Assembly: GCF_001263205.1 (NCBI RefSeq)
Contig: NZ_CP012333.1
Span: 9,467,501 to 9,531,500, forward strand
Direction of reading: 5' to 3'
Source of the DNA: Labilithrix luteola
GTDB lineage: Bacteria; Myxococcota_A; Polyangia; Polyangiales; Polyangiaceae
Length of the DNA: 64,000 bases
Below, piece after piece: positions 45,489-53,528 of the stretch. Every line of letters starts with the position of its first letter. The stretch's first letter is position 1. The position numbers were made by a program, and so were the translations under genes. The notes below the pieces were generated by a model. That model saw nothing but the letters and a program-made list of their open reading frames with translations, did no database searches and was not told the DNA's origin.

Positions 45489-46574
45489 TCAAGCGTGGCG
45501 ATGGCTCGCCGAACCACGGGGACGGTAACCTTCGAACGGACGCCCCACCCGCTCGCCTCGGATAACGCGGAGCTGGGGCTTGACCGAGAGCGTCGCGTAG
45601 AAGGCGCGGAGTGCACTCGCGGTCTCGAACGGTTGCTCGACGTGCGGCAGGGCGTGGGCGCCCTCGATGCGAACCCGGGCGAACCGCGAATTCCGCAAGA
45701 CGAGGGCGTCGATGACGGCCGGTGGGCAGGTCGGATGGTCGCCATGCACGAAGAGCGCATGGACCCCGAGCACGTCGTAGACGTCGTTCACGACGGCCGG
45801 GTCGTAGAGCGCGCCGGTCATCGCCGCGAGGATCGTGAAGCGAGCACTCGGTTGATGCGAGACGGCGTGCGTGTAGCGAACGAGCTCTTCGGCGGCTCGC
45901 CCTCGCGTCGCGCGGCCGAGCTGGGCGCGGAGAACCGGCTTCGCCGTCGCGGCACGATGCAGCGCTGCACCGAGGAACGGGACATCGAGTGCCTTCGCCG
46001 CGAGCTCACGCGCATGGACGAGCGCCGCGCGTGTGAGGCTCGGCGGACCGTCGAACCCCGTGGGCGCAATGACCGAGAGCGAACGGACGAGACGTGCTTT
46101 CCGTTGGACCGCCCGCCCTGCGAGCTCGCCGGTCAATCCGATGGCAATGACGTCGACCGTCGAACCGTAGCGACGCGAGACGTCCGCCAGGATGTCCTCG
46201 ATGAAGTGGACGTACTGCTCGCGGGTAAACGGCTCGCTCCGCTTCTCGGAGAAGCCATAGCCCGGGAGGTCGAACGCGAGCACCGGGCGTTCGCTACGAA
46301 ATGCCTCGAAAAGGCCACGAACCTCATAGGCCGAGCTCGTCGGAGCCGCTCCGTGGAGGAGCACGAGCGGCGGTCCCGAAGCGCCGTCGTCTTCGTAGTA
46401 GCTGATGCGTCCGACGCTCGACGCGAGCACTCGTCGAGGCGCCGCGATCGCGTGCGGGAGCACCGGATGAGCGAGCACACGCCCCGCGGCCCAGGCGACG
46501 GGAGCAGCCACGGCCGCTGCCAGCGAGAGTGCAACCGCGCGTGCGGCGCTACGAGGTCGACGGCGAGTTCGCAT
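45489..46574 (-). CDS. Alpha/beta-hydrolase-like protein with missing nucleophile
   Basis: The 361-residue protein has an N-terminal hydrophobic anchor (ALSLAAAVAAPVAWAA) and a hydrolase fold: LVLLHGAAPTSSAYEVRGLF (oxyanion loop), VLAFDLPGYGFSEK, and near the C-terminus FVHGDHPTCPP and GAHALPHVEQP (likely acid and histidine). The nucleophile elbow, which in relatives reads ALSLGSE, is DVIAIGLTGE here, so Gly136 replaces Ser. Either another residue acts, or the protein is a non-catalytic fold. ATG 46574 has GAGGAT 7-8 nt upstream; ATG 46583 is an alternative. Confidence 0.8.
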   Translation of the reverse strand: MRTRRRPRSAARAVALSLAAAVAAPVAWAAGRVLAHPVLPHAIAAPRRVLASSVGRISYYEDDGASGPPLVLLHGAAPTSSAYEVRGLFEAFRSERPVLAFDLPGYGFSEKRSEPFTREQYVHFIEDILADVSRRYGSTVDVIAIGLTGELAGRAVQRKARLVRSLSVIAPTGFDGPPSLTRAALVHARELAAKALDVPFLGAALHRAATAKPVLRAQLGRATRGRAAEELVRYTHAVSHQPSARFTILAAMTGALYDPAVVNDVYDVLGVHALFVHGDHPTCPPAVIDALVLRNSRFARVRIEGAHALPHVEQPFETASALRAFYATLSVKPQLRVIRGERVGRPFEGYRPRGSASHRHA

Positions 46575-46780
46575 GACGGGCATCCTCGACCGATGCCAAA
46601 AGCAAGCGGCGTTCCGCACTTTTCGACCGCTCCGAATCGCCACGCTGCCGAACGCCCCGACCGTCCCACTCGCGCTTGCCGTGCGGCTGCGCCTCACGAG
46701 GGCAGAACGCCTCGACGGCGAGCTCCGTCATGCGCTCGCGCTGATCTGTGGCCCGCGCGCCGAGGCGGGCGCTTCTGCGC

Positions 46781-47185
46781 TCACCAATACCAGGGAGGCG
46801 GTTCGGCTTGCGCGACGCCCGGACGCTCGACCTCGACGCGCGTGCGACCGACGAGGTGGTGGCTCCGTCGCGGATAGGCATCGTGGAGTCGCAGCTCGAA
46901 GGTGCCCTCGGCGGCGGCCGGAACGACGACTTCGGTGGCGCCGTCGTCGACGATCACGCGATCGACCACGAATCCTTCGGGGCTCGAAGGAGGCACGAGG
47001 GTGACCCAGACCTGGTCCATCCCGCGCGAGACGACAGGAGCGTCGAACCGAACGACGACGCTCTCGCCGGCGTGCGGCTTGGTCGGCGCGGTCGCCATTC
47101 GTGGCGCACCGCCGCGACAGCCGCTGCCCGCGACGAAGGAGATCCCGAGAAGGAGAACCAGCGGCGCAAGGGCTCGCATGGGCAT
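46781..47185 (-). CDS. Small lipoprotein with beta-sandwich-like domain
   Basis: The 134-residue product has a signal ending GSGC, followed by an Ig-like pattern (GESVVVRFDAPVVSRGMDQV, VDDGATEVVVPAAAEGTFEL, RLHDAYPRRSHHLVGRTRV). It ends WYW. The MPMR start at 47185 has GAGGGCG just upstream. Function is unknown. Confidence 0.65.
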   Translation of the reverse strand: MPMRALAPLVLLLGISFVAGSGCRGGAPRMATAPTKPHAGESVVVRFDAPVVSRGMDQVWVTLVPPSSPEGFVVDRVIVDDGATEVVVPAAAEGTFELRLHDAYPRRSHHLVGRTRVEVERPGVAQAEPPPWYW

Positions 47186-47214
47186 CGCCCTCAGACGAGC
47201 ATGTCGCGTGCCCG

Positions 47215-47421
47215 TCAGGGACTTTCGGGACGGCTCCGCCTCATCTGTCGCATGCGATGCGCCGAGCACTCACCGTGTTCATGGCCGTCTGCTCGTCGGC
47301 AAATGACCTGTTGCTCGGTCGGAAACCCGAGACCGCAGTGCGAACAGCGCACGACGGTCTCGCCGCATCGCGAACAGACGAGTCGGTTGTTAGGAAATGC
47401 GACGTCCTCACGCTCGGACAT
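47215..47421 (-). CDS. Small zinc-ribbon-like protein
   Basis: The 68-residue product has CSRCGE and CSHCG spaced seven residues apart (two CxxC), a possible zinc ribbon, followed by a His/Cys-rich tail (CRRADGHEHGEC) and a basic end. A GGGGGG stretch lies 6 nt before the ATG. It may bind zinc or nucleic acid. It is 29 nt from the next lipoprotein gene and may be co-transcribed. Confidence 0.6.
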   Translation of the reverse strand: MSEREDVAFPNNRLVCSRCGETVVRCSHCGLGFPTEQQVICRRADGHEHGECSAHRMRQMRRSRPESP

Positions 47422-47496
47422 GGTGCCCCCCTCTTAATGGCCTTGCACGGGGGATTCCGTGAAAAATCTTCGCGTACGCTGGTCGAAATTTTTGTC

Positions 47497-49158
47497 TCAG
47501 GATGACTCGTACTCGCGCACGATCTCGGGGGAAGACGCCGTAGCGAGGTCCGGGAGGGACCCGGCCGGCTCGCTCGAAGAGACCGGTTCCTCGCGCGAAT
47601 CGCGAGGCAGCACGACATTGAAGACGGTTCCGTCCCCTTCGGCCGACGTTGCCGCCACCTCTCCTCCATGGGCGACCGCGATTTCGCGCACGATGTAGAG
47701 CCCCAGGCCCAGACCGGGGGCGCTCGCGCGCGTTCCCCGACGAAATGGCTCGAACAGTTGGTCGAGCATCTCGGCTGGAATCGGTGGACCACCGTTGGCC
47801 ACACGGAGGACGACCGCGAACGGAGCTTCCCCGAACACCTCGATGCGCATCCATTCTTGTCCGTGCGTCAATGCGTTGCCGATCAAGTTCGCCAGCATCT
47901 GAGCGACGCGGTGGGCGTCCCAATAGCCACTCAAGTCGCCCCGGGCGGTGAGCTCGATAGCCCTCTCGGGGTGTGCGACCTTGGCTTCCTCGACGAGGCG
48001 CTCGCAAACGTCACGGAGATCGAGGTTCTCGAGCACCAGCGAGATGCCGCTGAGGCGGGTTCGGGCGAAGTCGAGAAGGTCTTCGACGAGCAGCGACATG
48101 CGCTTCGTGGCGCGATCGATCACGTCGGCGAGGCGGCGCGCCGACGGGTCTTCGTTCTGCAAGAGGAGCCGCGCCGCCCCAGCCACGGTGCTGAGTGGAC
48201 CCCGCAGATCGTGCCCGACGATGGCGAGGAGGTGCTCGCGAAGCTCGCCACGCTCCCGGATCGCGCGGTCCTCGGCTTCGATGCGCATGCGGTCGGTCTC
48301 CGCGCGGCGTATCTCGGCGACCGCCGCTCCGAGCGTAAGCGTCGTCGCCGAGAGACACGCCGAGGCGACGAGCACGAGACCGACGTGGACGCGCGCGGCA
48401 TCGATCGTCGGCAGGTCGACCCCGGCATGAGCCACGAGGCCACCGAAGAACACGAGCACCACGACGCTCACGGAGGCGCCTCGCGGGCCGAGCCGGAGCG
48501 CGACCCACATGAGGATCGGCATGACGAGCGCCAAGGCGGGAAATGGCGCCCACACGACCAGCCCGCCGATCGTCAAACCGAGCGCCCACACCGCGAAGAG
48601 CTCGACGCGCGAGACGCGGAGGTTCTTCGTGCGCTTGCTGCCGAGCGTCAGCACCGCGGGGGCCAGCGCCATGATTCCGGTCGCTTCGTACGTCGCCCAC
48701 GAGCGCCACGCTTCCATCGCGCCCGAGACGTGGATGCGGCCGGAGACGAGGAAGATTCCTACGCTGGCGGTGGCCGAGAGAGCCGCGGAGGCGCAGGCGC
48801 CGCAAGCGAGCAGCGCCATGACGTCACGAACACGTTCGAGGTGAGGCCGCACGCCGAGACGACGGAGCACCAGGCACCCGAACGCGACCTCGGCGGCGTT
48901 CACCAAGCCGAGCGCCATCGCCCCTCCGACGGACATCCCGCCAAGCCAACCCGCAAGCGTTGCGCCGACGAACGCGACGGAGACGAACTCGAGGCCCCAG
49001 ACGTAGGCGACGCCCATCACGAAGCCGGCCGCCGGCCACAGTAGAGGAAGGTCGCCGACCGGCTCGACCAGGCGCCCGACCATTGCGAGCGCGACGTACA
49101 TCGCCAAGGTGCCGACGATTGCGAAGGCTCGCAACGCCGGCACTGCCAACCCCCTCAT
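47497..49158 (-). CDS. Membrane sensor histidine kinase with MASE1-like domain
   Basis: The 553-residue protein has about eight N-terminal membrane helices with a MASE1-like pattern (LPLLWPAAGFVMGVAYVWGL, then ALGLVNAAEVAFGCLVLRRL), a linker coiled coil (EIRRAETDRMRIEAEDRAIRE), HisKA (IVGHDLRGPLSTVAGAA) and HATPase_c (NLIGNALTHGQE, NGGPPIPAEM, GLGLGLYIVREIAVAHGG). The signal is unknown. It is not adjacent to a response regulator. The gene is followed by the small zinc-ribbon gene on the same strand. Confidence 0.93.
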   Translation of the reverse strand: MRGLAVPALRAFAIVGTLAMYVALAMVGRLVEPVGDLPLLWPAAGFVMGVAYVWGLEFVSVAFVGATLAGWLGGMSVGGAMALGLVNAAEVAFGCLVLRRLGVRPHLERVRDVMALLACGACASAALSATASVGIFLVSGRIHVSGAMEAWRSWATYEATGIMALAPAVLTLGSKRTKNLRVSRVELFAVWALGLTIGGLVVWAPFPALALVMPILMWVALRLGPRGASVSVVVLVFFGGLVAHAGVDLPTIDAARVHVGLVLVASACLSATTLTLGAAVAEIRRAETDRMRIEAEDRAIRERGELREHLLAIVGHDLRGPLSTVAGAARLLLQNEDPSARRLADVIDRATKRMSLLVEDLLDFARTRLSGISLVLENLDLRDVCERLVEEAKVAHPERAIELTARGDLSGYWDAHRVAQMLANLIGNALTHGQEWMRIEVFGEAPFAVVLRVANGGPPIPAEMLDQLFEPFRRGTRASAPGLGLGLYIVREIAVAHGGEVAATSAEGDGTVFNVVLPRDSREEPVSSSEPAGSLPDLATASSPEIVREYESS

Positions 49159-49175
49159 GTGAGGCTTCGTATACC

Positions 49176-50105
49176 CTAAGCGGCGCGGGGGGAACGGTTT
49201 CGATTGCGCGTTCTGTGAATGAGAGCGGCGGCGACGAGAAGTCCCAGACCGATGAGTTGAGACGTCGAGAGCCCGACGGCGCCGCCACGCGCGTCACGTC
49301 GAAGGATCTCCACGAGAAAGCGAGCCACGGCGTAGAGCGCCAGCGACGCCGCGAAGACCTGCCCGTCATAGCGTTTGCGCGGCAAAAGCCAGAAAAGACA
49401 GAACGCGGCGATGCCCAGCGAAGCGGCCGATTCGTAAATCTGTGTAGGGTGCACCGGAAGGCTCCACATACGAAGACTTCCGAGGAGATGCTCCTTCACC
49501 TGGGCTTCGGTCGCCGGGCTTCGGGGCGGAAACGAGAGGCCCCAAGGCAGGTCCGTGGTGGCGCCAAAACAACAGCCCGCCAGCAGGCAGCCCATGCGCC
49601 CGAAGGCCAGGCCCATGGGGATCGCGAAGCCGGCCATATCGGCGGCTTTCCAGAACGGAAACTTGTCACGCCTCAGAAGGAAGACCGCGGCGGCGGTCGC
49701 TCCGAGGAAACCGCCGTAGTACGTCAGCCCGCCGGCCCAGAACTTCGCCCAAGCGAAGCAATCGGCGTTCTTCGGATGGCACACGCCCTTCGCCGCGTCC
49801 CAAACGCCATCGTAGGCCGAGGACAAGCATTCCGCGCGCTCGAGCGGCCAGTCGACCTGGGCCGGATCCGTGCAGAGATGCACGTAGTCCCAGAAGTAGC
49901 CGTCCGCGAAGACGTGCAGAAGGCGTGAACCGACGACGCCCGCCAGCAGCATCGCGAGGCCGAGGTCGACGATGGCGTCGGGGTTCATTCCGATCCGCCG
50001 CGCCCAAAGCACGCCGAGGGCGGTCGCGAAGAGGAAGCCCGAAAGCAGAAGCACGAAGTACGACGGAAAGCCGACGTCGAAGAGGCGAAAGAGCTCCGGG
50101 CGCAT
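49176..50105 (-). CDS. lgt: Prolipoprotein diacylglyceryl transferase
   Basis: The 309-residue membrane protein has the Lgt pattern: GVVGSRLLHVFADGYFWDY, AGGLTYYGGFLGATAAAV, GLAFGRMGCLLAGCCFGATTD and HPTQIYESAASLGIAAFCLF, with ARFLVEILRRD near the end (catalytic arginine). It moves diacylglyceryl from phosphatidylglycerol to the lipobox Cys. The GRxGC-AGCCFG version differs from E. coli GRxGNFxNxE but is a common variant. It serves the many lipoproteins in this window. It starts 17 nt upstream of the MASE1 kinase, so both may share an mRNA. Confidence 0.93.
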   Translation of the reverse strand: MRPELFRLFDVGFPSYFVLLLSGFLFATALGVLWARRIGMNPDAIVDLGLAMLLAGVVGSRLLHVFADGYFWDYVHLCTDPAQVDWPLERAECLSSAYDGVWDAAKGVCHPKNADCFAWAKFWAGGLTYYGGFLGATAAAVFLLRRDKFPFWKAADMAGFAIPMGLAFGRMGCLLAGCCFGATTDLPWGLSFPPRSPATEAQVKEHLLGSLRMWSLPVHPTQIYESAASLGIAAFCLFWLLPRKRYDGQVFAASLALYAVARFLVEILRRDARGGAVGLSTSQLIGLGLLVAAALIHRTRNRNRSPRAA

Positions 50106-50197
50106 GAGGCGACACGCATCTTAGCGCGAACGGGCACCGGGCCGGGCACCGCCTTCGTGCTGGGGTCTGCCGCACGTAAGCGCTAGCCTCCCGGCCC

Positions 50198-51052
50198 ATG
50201 AGCTACACCCTCGGCGTCCTCGGCGGCAGCGGTCTCTACGAAATGGAGGGCCTCGGCGGCGTGACCGAGATCGCCGTCGACACCCCCTACGGCAAGCCGA
50301 GCGACGTCCTCGTCAAAGGAACGCTCGCCAACGGCACGACGCTCCTCTTTCTGCCCCGTCACGGGCGCGGTCACCGCATCCCCCCGCACCAGATCAACTA
50401 CCGCGCGAACCTCTGCGCCCTCAAAAAGGCCGGCGCCACGCACGTCGTCAGCATCAGCGCCGTCGGATCGATGAAGGAGGAGATCGAGCCCGGTCACCTC
50501 GTGGTCCCCGACCAGTTCATCGATCTCACCAAGCGGCGGATCTCCACGTTCTTCGAGGACGGTGTCGCGGGGCACGTGCCCTTTGCCGACCCCGTCTGCA
50601 GCCTCCTCGCCGAGCCGCTCCTCGCGGCGGCCGGGCGGGCTGGTGCGCGCGTTCACCAGGGCGGAACCTACGTGTGCATGGAAGGCCCGCAATTTTCGAC
50701 GCGGGCGGAAAGCCGTCTGTACCGCACGTGGGGCGTGTCGGTGATCGGCATGACGGCCATGCCGGAGGCCAAGCTCGCCCGGGAAGCGGAGCTGCCGTAT
50801 GCAACGCTCGCGCTCGCGACCGACTACGACTGCTGGCACGAGGGCCACGACGACGTAACCGTCGAAGCCATCATCGCCACCATGAAGAACAACGTCGCTC
50901 TCGCGAAGAAGGCGCTCGTCGAGCTCTCGTCCACCCTGCCCGACCCGACGAAGAGCATCGCGTACCGTGCTTCGCGGGGCGCCATCATGACGGCGTCTTC
51001 CGCCCTGAGCGACGAGGCCCGTGCCCGGCTCGGATGGCTACTCGAGGGGTGA
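50198..51052 (+). CDS. mtnP: S-methyl-5'-thioadenosine phosphorylase
   Basis: The 284-residue protein fits MTAP: LGVLGGSGLYEMEGL, FLPRHGRGHRIPPHQINYRA, SISAVGSMKEEIEPGHLVV, GTYVCMEGPQFSTRAES, and VIGMTAMPEAKLAREAELPY with TDYDCW. It cleaves methylthioadenosine with phosphate to adenine and methylthioribose 1-phosphate, feeding methionine salvage. TAGCCT (50184-50189) lies 8 nt before the ATG. It sits 37 nt upstream of the PfkB kinase and could be co-transcribed. Confidence 0.96.
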   Translation: MSYTLGVLGGSGLYEMEGLGGVTEIAVDTPYGKPSDVLVKGTLANGTTLLFLPRHGRGHRIPPHQINYRANLCALKKAGATHVVSISAVGSMKEEIEPGHLVVPDQFIDLTKRRISTFFEDGVAGHVPFADPVCSLLAEPLLAAAGRAGARVHQGGTYVCMEGPQFSTRAESRLYRTWGVSVIGMTAMPEAKLAREAELPYATLALATDYDCWHEGHDDVTVEAIIATMKNNVALAKKALVELSSTLPDPTKSIAYRASRGAIMTASSALSDEARARLGWLLEG

Positions 51053-51089
51053 CAGATCCCGGTATTGAAGTGCTAGTGTCCGGGCTCGC

Positions 51090-52022
51090 ATGAACCGAAG
51101 CCCTGTCCTCATCGTTGGCTCGCTCGCATACGACGACCTGGAGATGCCCTCGGGCACCTTCGAGAACGTGCTCGGAGGAGCAGCCACGTACTCGTCCATC
51201 GCTGCCTCCCTCCTCACGCCCGTCCGCGTCGTCGGCGTCGTGGGCAACGATTTCCCGGAATCGGTCCTCGACGACCTGCGCAAGCGCGGCGTGGACACGG
51301 CGGGCGTGGAGCGCGCGGACGGCAAGACCTTCCGTTGGCGCGGCCGTTACTCGGCCGACCTCTCGAGCCGTACCACGCTCGACACGCAGCTGAATGTCTT
51401 CGCCGACTTCCGTCCGAAGATCCCGGCCGAGTTCAAGGCGTCGCCCTTCGTTCTCCTCGGCAACATCCACCCCGCGTTGCAGCTCGAAGTGCTCGCCCAG
51501 GTGGAGAAGCCCCAGCTCGTCGTGGCCGACACGATGAACTTCTGGATCAACGGTGAGCCGAAGCTCCTCGGCGAGGTCCTCAAGAAGGTCGACCTCCTCG
51601 TCATCAACGACGAAGAAGCGCGCGATCTCTCGGGCATCCACAACCTCGTGAAGGCCGCGGCGGACATCCGCAAGCGTGGTCCCAAGCACCTCATCATCAA
51701 GCGCGGCGAGCACGGCGCGCTCTTCTTCGATGACGCCGGCATGTTCTTCGCGCCGGGCTACCCGCTCGAAGAGGTGGTCGACCCCACCGGCGCCGGCGAC
51801 TCGTTCGCAGGCGGCCTCGTCGGCTACATCGCGCGCGTGGGCAACCTCGCTCACCCGACGATGCGCCGTGCGATCTACTTCGGCTCGGCGCTCGGCTCGT
51901 TCTGCGTCGAGGGGATCGGTCCGCGTCGTCTTCTCGACGTCTCGCCCGGCGACCTTCGCACGCGCATGGATCAGTTCATGGCATTGGTGGAGACCGGCGG
52001 CCGCGTCGAGCTGCCGGAGTGA
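51090..52022 (+). CDS. PfkB-family carbohydrate kinase
   Basis: The 310-residue protein has PfkB signature 1 (GGAATYSSIAASLL) and signature 2 (DPTGAGDSFAGGLVGYIA with the catalytic Asp), LLGNIHPALQLEVLAQ and INDEEARDLSG. Being next to mtnP suggests a nucleoside or methylthioribose-related sugar substrate, for example an adenosine-type kinase; this is inference. TAGTGT (51074-51079) lies 10 nt before the ATG. The downstream gap is made wholly of 14-nt repeats. Confidence 0.9.
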   Translation: MNRSPVLIVGSLAYDDLEMPSGTFENVLGGAATYSSIAASLLTPVRVVGVVGNDFPESVLDDLRKRGVDTAGVERADGKTFRWRGRYSADLSSRTTLDTQLNVFADFRPKIPAEFKASPFVLLGNIHPALQLEVLAQVEKPQLVVADTMNFWINGEPKLLGEVLKKVDLLVINDEEARDLSGIHNLVKAAADIRKRGPKHLIIKRGEHGALFFDDAGMFFAPGYPLEEVVDPTGAGDSFAGGLVGYIARVGNLAHPTMRRAIYFGSALGSFCVEGIGPRRLLDVSPGDLRTRMDQFMALVETGGRVELPE

Positions 52023-52071
52023 GAACGACACTGTGAGCGTGACATCGTGAGATTGACGTCGTGAGCGTGGG
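52019..52071 (+). repeat. Four 14-nt tandem units spanning an intergenic gap
   Basis: GTGAG recurs at exactly 52019, 52033, 52047 and 52061, each followed by three variable bases and GAC (GGG in the last unit). The first unit contains the stop of the PfkB gene, and the last is the start codon of the next gene. The three-base remainder varies. A period of 14 shifts reading frames on change of copy number. Confidence 0.75.
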
Positions 52072-53203
52072 GGCCCGTCTCGCACGGAAGCTGTCATTGG
52101 GGATCGCCACCGCCGCGGTGGCGTCCTTCATCGCCCTCGCCTGCGAGGACGACCCGCATCGCCGAACCTCGCCCGAGCAAGCGCTCGAGGCGAGCGGCGG
52201 CGCGTGCGAAGCGGCTCCGGGAAAGCTCCCGGAAGCCACGTGTGACAACTCCGAAAAGGTGTGCACGGGCTCTGGTGGCTGCACGATCGACGAAGCCCGG
52301 TGCGGGAGCGCGTCCACGTGTCTCCCCATCGGGGACAACAAGAGCAAAGACGTCCTCGACTTCCGGATTCGGCGGCTGAACATCGCCGCCCCCGCGGCCC
52401 TTGCGGCGGATTTCATCCAGAACACCGTCGTCACGCTCAACATCGACATGAACGAGAAGAGCTGCGGCGAGGTCGGCAAGGGCCTCTTCTCGTGGCTTTT
52501 GCGCGTCGACAAGAGCTCGAACACGCTCATCACGGGCGGCGCGCCTCCGCCCACCGACGCGTTCGGCAAAGGCTACTGCTTCGCGAACTTCGAGCTTGGG
52601 GCGAACAAGGTCGAGCCGCTCCACACCAAGATCGAGTTCTCCGGGAACACCTTCCGTTCCCTCGAGAAGGCGCCGCTCAAGATTCCGATCTTCCTGTCGC
52701 CCGAGGTGGCGAGCGTCATCCTGCTCCCCCTCACCGACGTCATCATCGAGAACGTCACGATCTCGGACGACGGCAACTGCATCGGTGGCTTCAATCCGAC
52801 GGCGCTCGACCCGGCCTGCTTCGACGATCACTCGCTCTGCTCGAAGTGGAATACCTCGGGCTCGCTCGGCGGATACATCACGCTCGAAGAGGCGGATTCG
52901 GTCCTCATCCGCGACATCGGCAACAAGTCGCTCTGCTCCTTCCTTGCTGCGGAGACGGCGCTCAAGTGCCCCCGCGATGCGAACGGGAAGATCGTGTTCC
53001 AGGGTGACTTCTGCTCGGTCGACAAGCAGCCCGGAGGCTGCGGCGACAGCGTGTGGCTCGCGGCAACGTTCGCAGCGAGTGCTGCGAAGATCTTCGACGG
53101 CCAAGGAACGGCCGGCTGCTCCGGAGAGAGCACGCGAACGGATGCGGGCGCTGACGCCGGTGACACGAAGGATGCCGGAAGCGACGCGGGCGACGGCGGC
53201 TAG
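52061..53203 (+). CDS. Cysteine-rich exported protein (lipoprotein)
   Basis: The 380-residue product has a signal ending LACED, then a Cys-containing region (GGACEAAPGKLPEATC, CTGSGGCTIDEARC) and a mostly beta domain (FRIRRLNIAAPAALAADFIQ, NTVVTLNIDMNEKSC, KIPIFLSPEVASVILLPLTD). It ends with an Asp/Gly/Ala-rich tail (DAGADAGDTKDAGSDAG), common in myxobacterial surface proteins. GTG 52061 begins in the 14-nt repeat. Function is unknown. It precedes the giant exported protein by 325 nt. Confidence 0.75.
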   Translation: MSVGARLARKLSLGIATAAVASFIALACEDDPHRRTSPEQALEASGGACEAAPGKLPEATCDNSEKVCTGSGGCTIDEARCGSASTCLPIGDNKSKDVLDFRIRRLNIAAPAALAADFIQNTVVTLNIDMNEKSCGEVGKGLFSWLLRVDKSSNTLITGGAPPPTDAFGKGYCFANFELGANKVEPLHTKIEFSGNTFRSLEKAPLKIPIFLSPEVASVILLPLTDVIIENVTISDDGNCIGGFNPTALDPACFDDHSLCSKWNTSGSLGGYITLEEADSVLIRDIGNKSLCSFLAAETALKCPRDANGKIVFQGDFCSVDKQPGGCGDSVWLAATFAASAAKIFDGQGTAGCSGESTRTDAGADAGDTKDAGSDAGDGG

Positions 53204-53528
53204 CCCAAGGCCCACGGTCGGCAGCGCCAAAACACCTATTTGAGACTCGCTTTCTCCGCGTTTTTCGCCATTGTGCGCGCCGTTCGGCACGCGTGTGCAT
53301 CGCTTTCGCGAGACGCAGCGCGTCACGGGTGGTGGCCGAACGAGTTCCTGTCACACTAGGGATAGTGGGCAACAGCGGGCTGCACCGGCCAATGATGATT
53401 GGTCATCATGCGCCACTATCGGGGCAGTCCGTTTCGAGCGAACCCTTCGTGAAGAATGCGTGACGCACCTTCGAGAGGGCCTCGTTCGATGTAGCTTCCC
53501 GACCGCGACGACGACGAGGAGAGTCTCC
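53204..53528. other. Intergenic leader with nested inverted repeats
   Basis: GATAGTGG (53361-53368) pairs with CCACTATC (53413-53420), and inside this lies a perfect ATGATGA-TTGG-TCATCAT (53392-53409); an overlapping CCAAT-gatg-ATTGG shares the same bases. The arms could form a large stem-loop in the leader of the giant gene. A TTGAGA (near 53236) is a weak -35 candidate. No CDS is supported. Confidence 0.5.

Noticed and set aside
49176..50105. Lgt as an aberrant enzyme because of GRMGCLLAGCCFG
   Set aside because: This variant of the Lgt motif occurs widely outside Enterobacteria, and the essential arginines remain.
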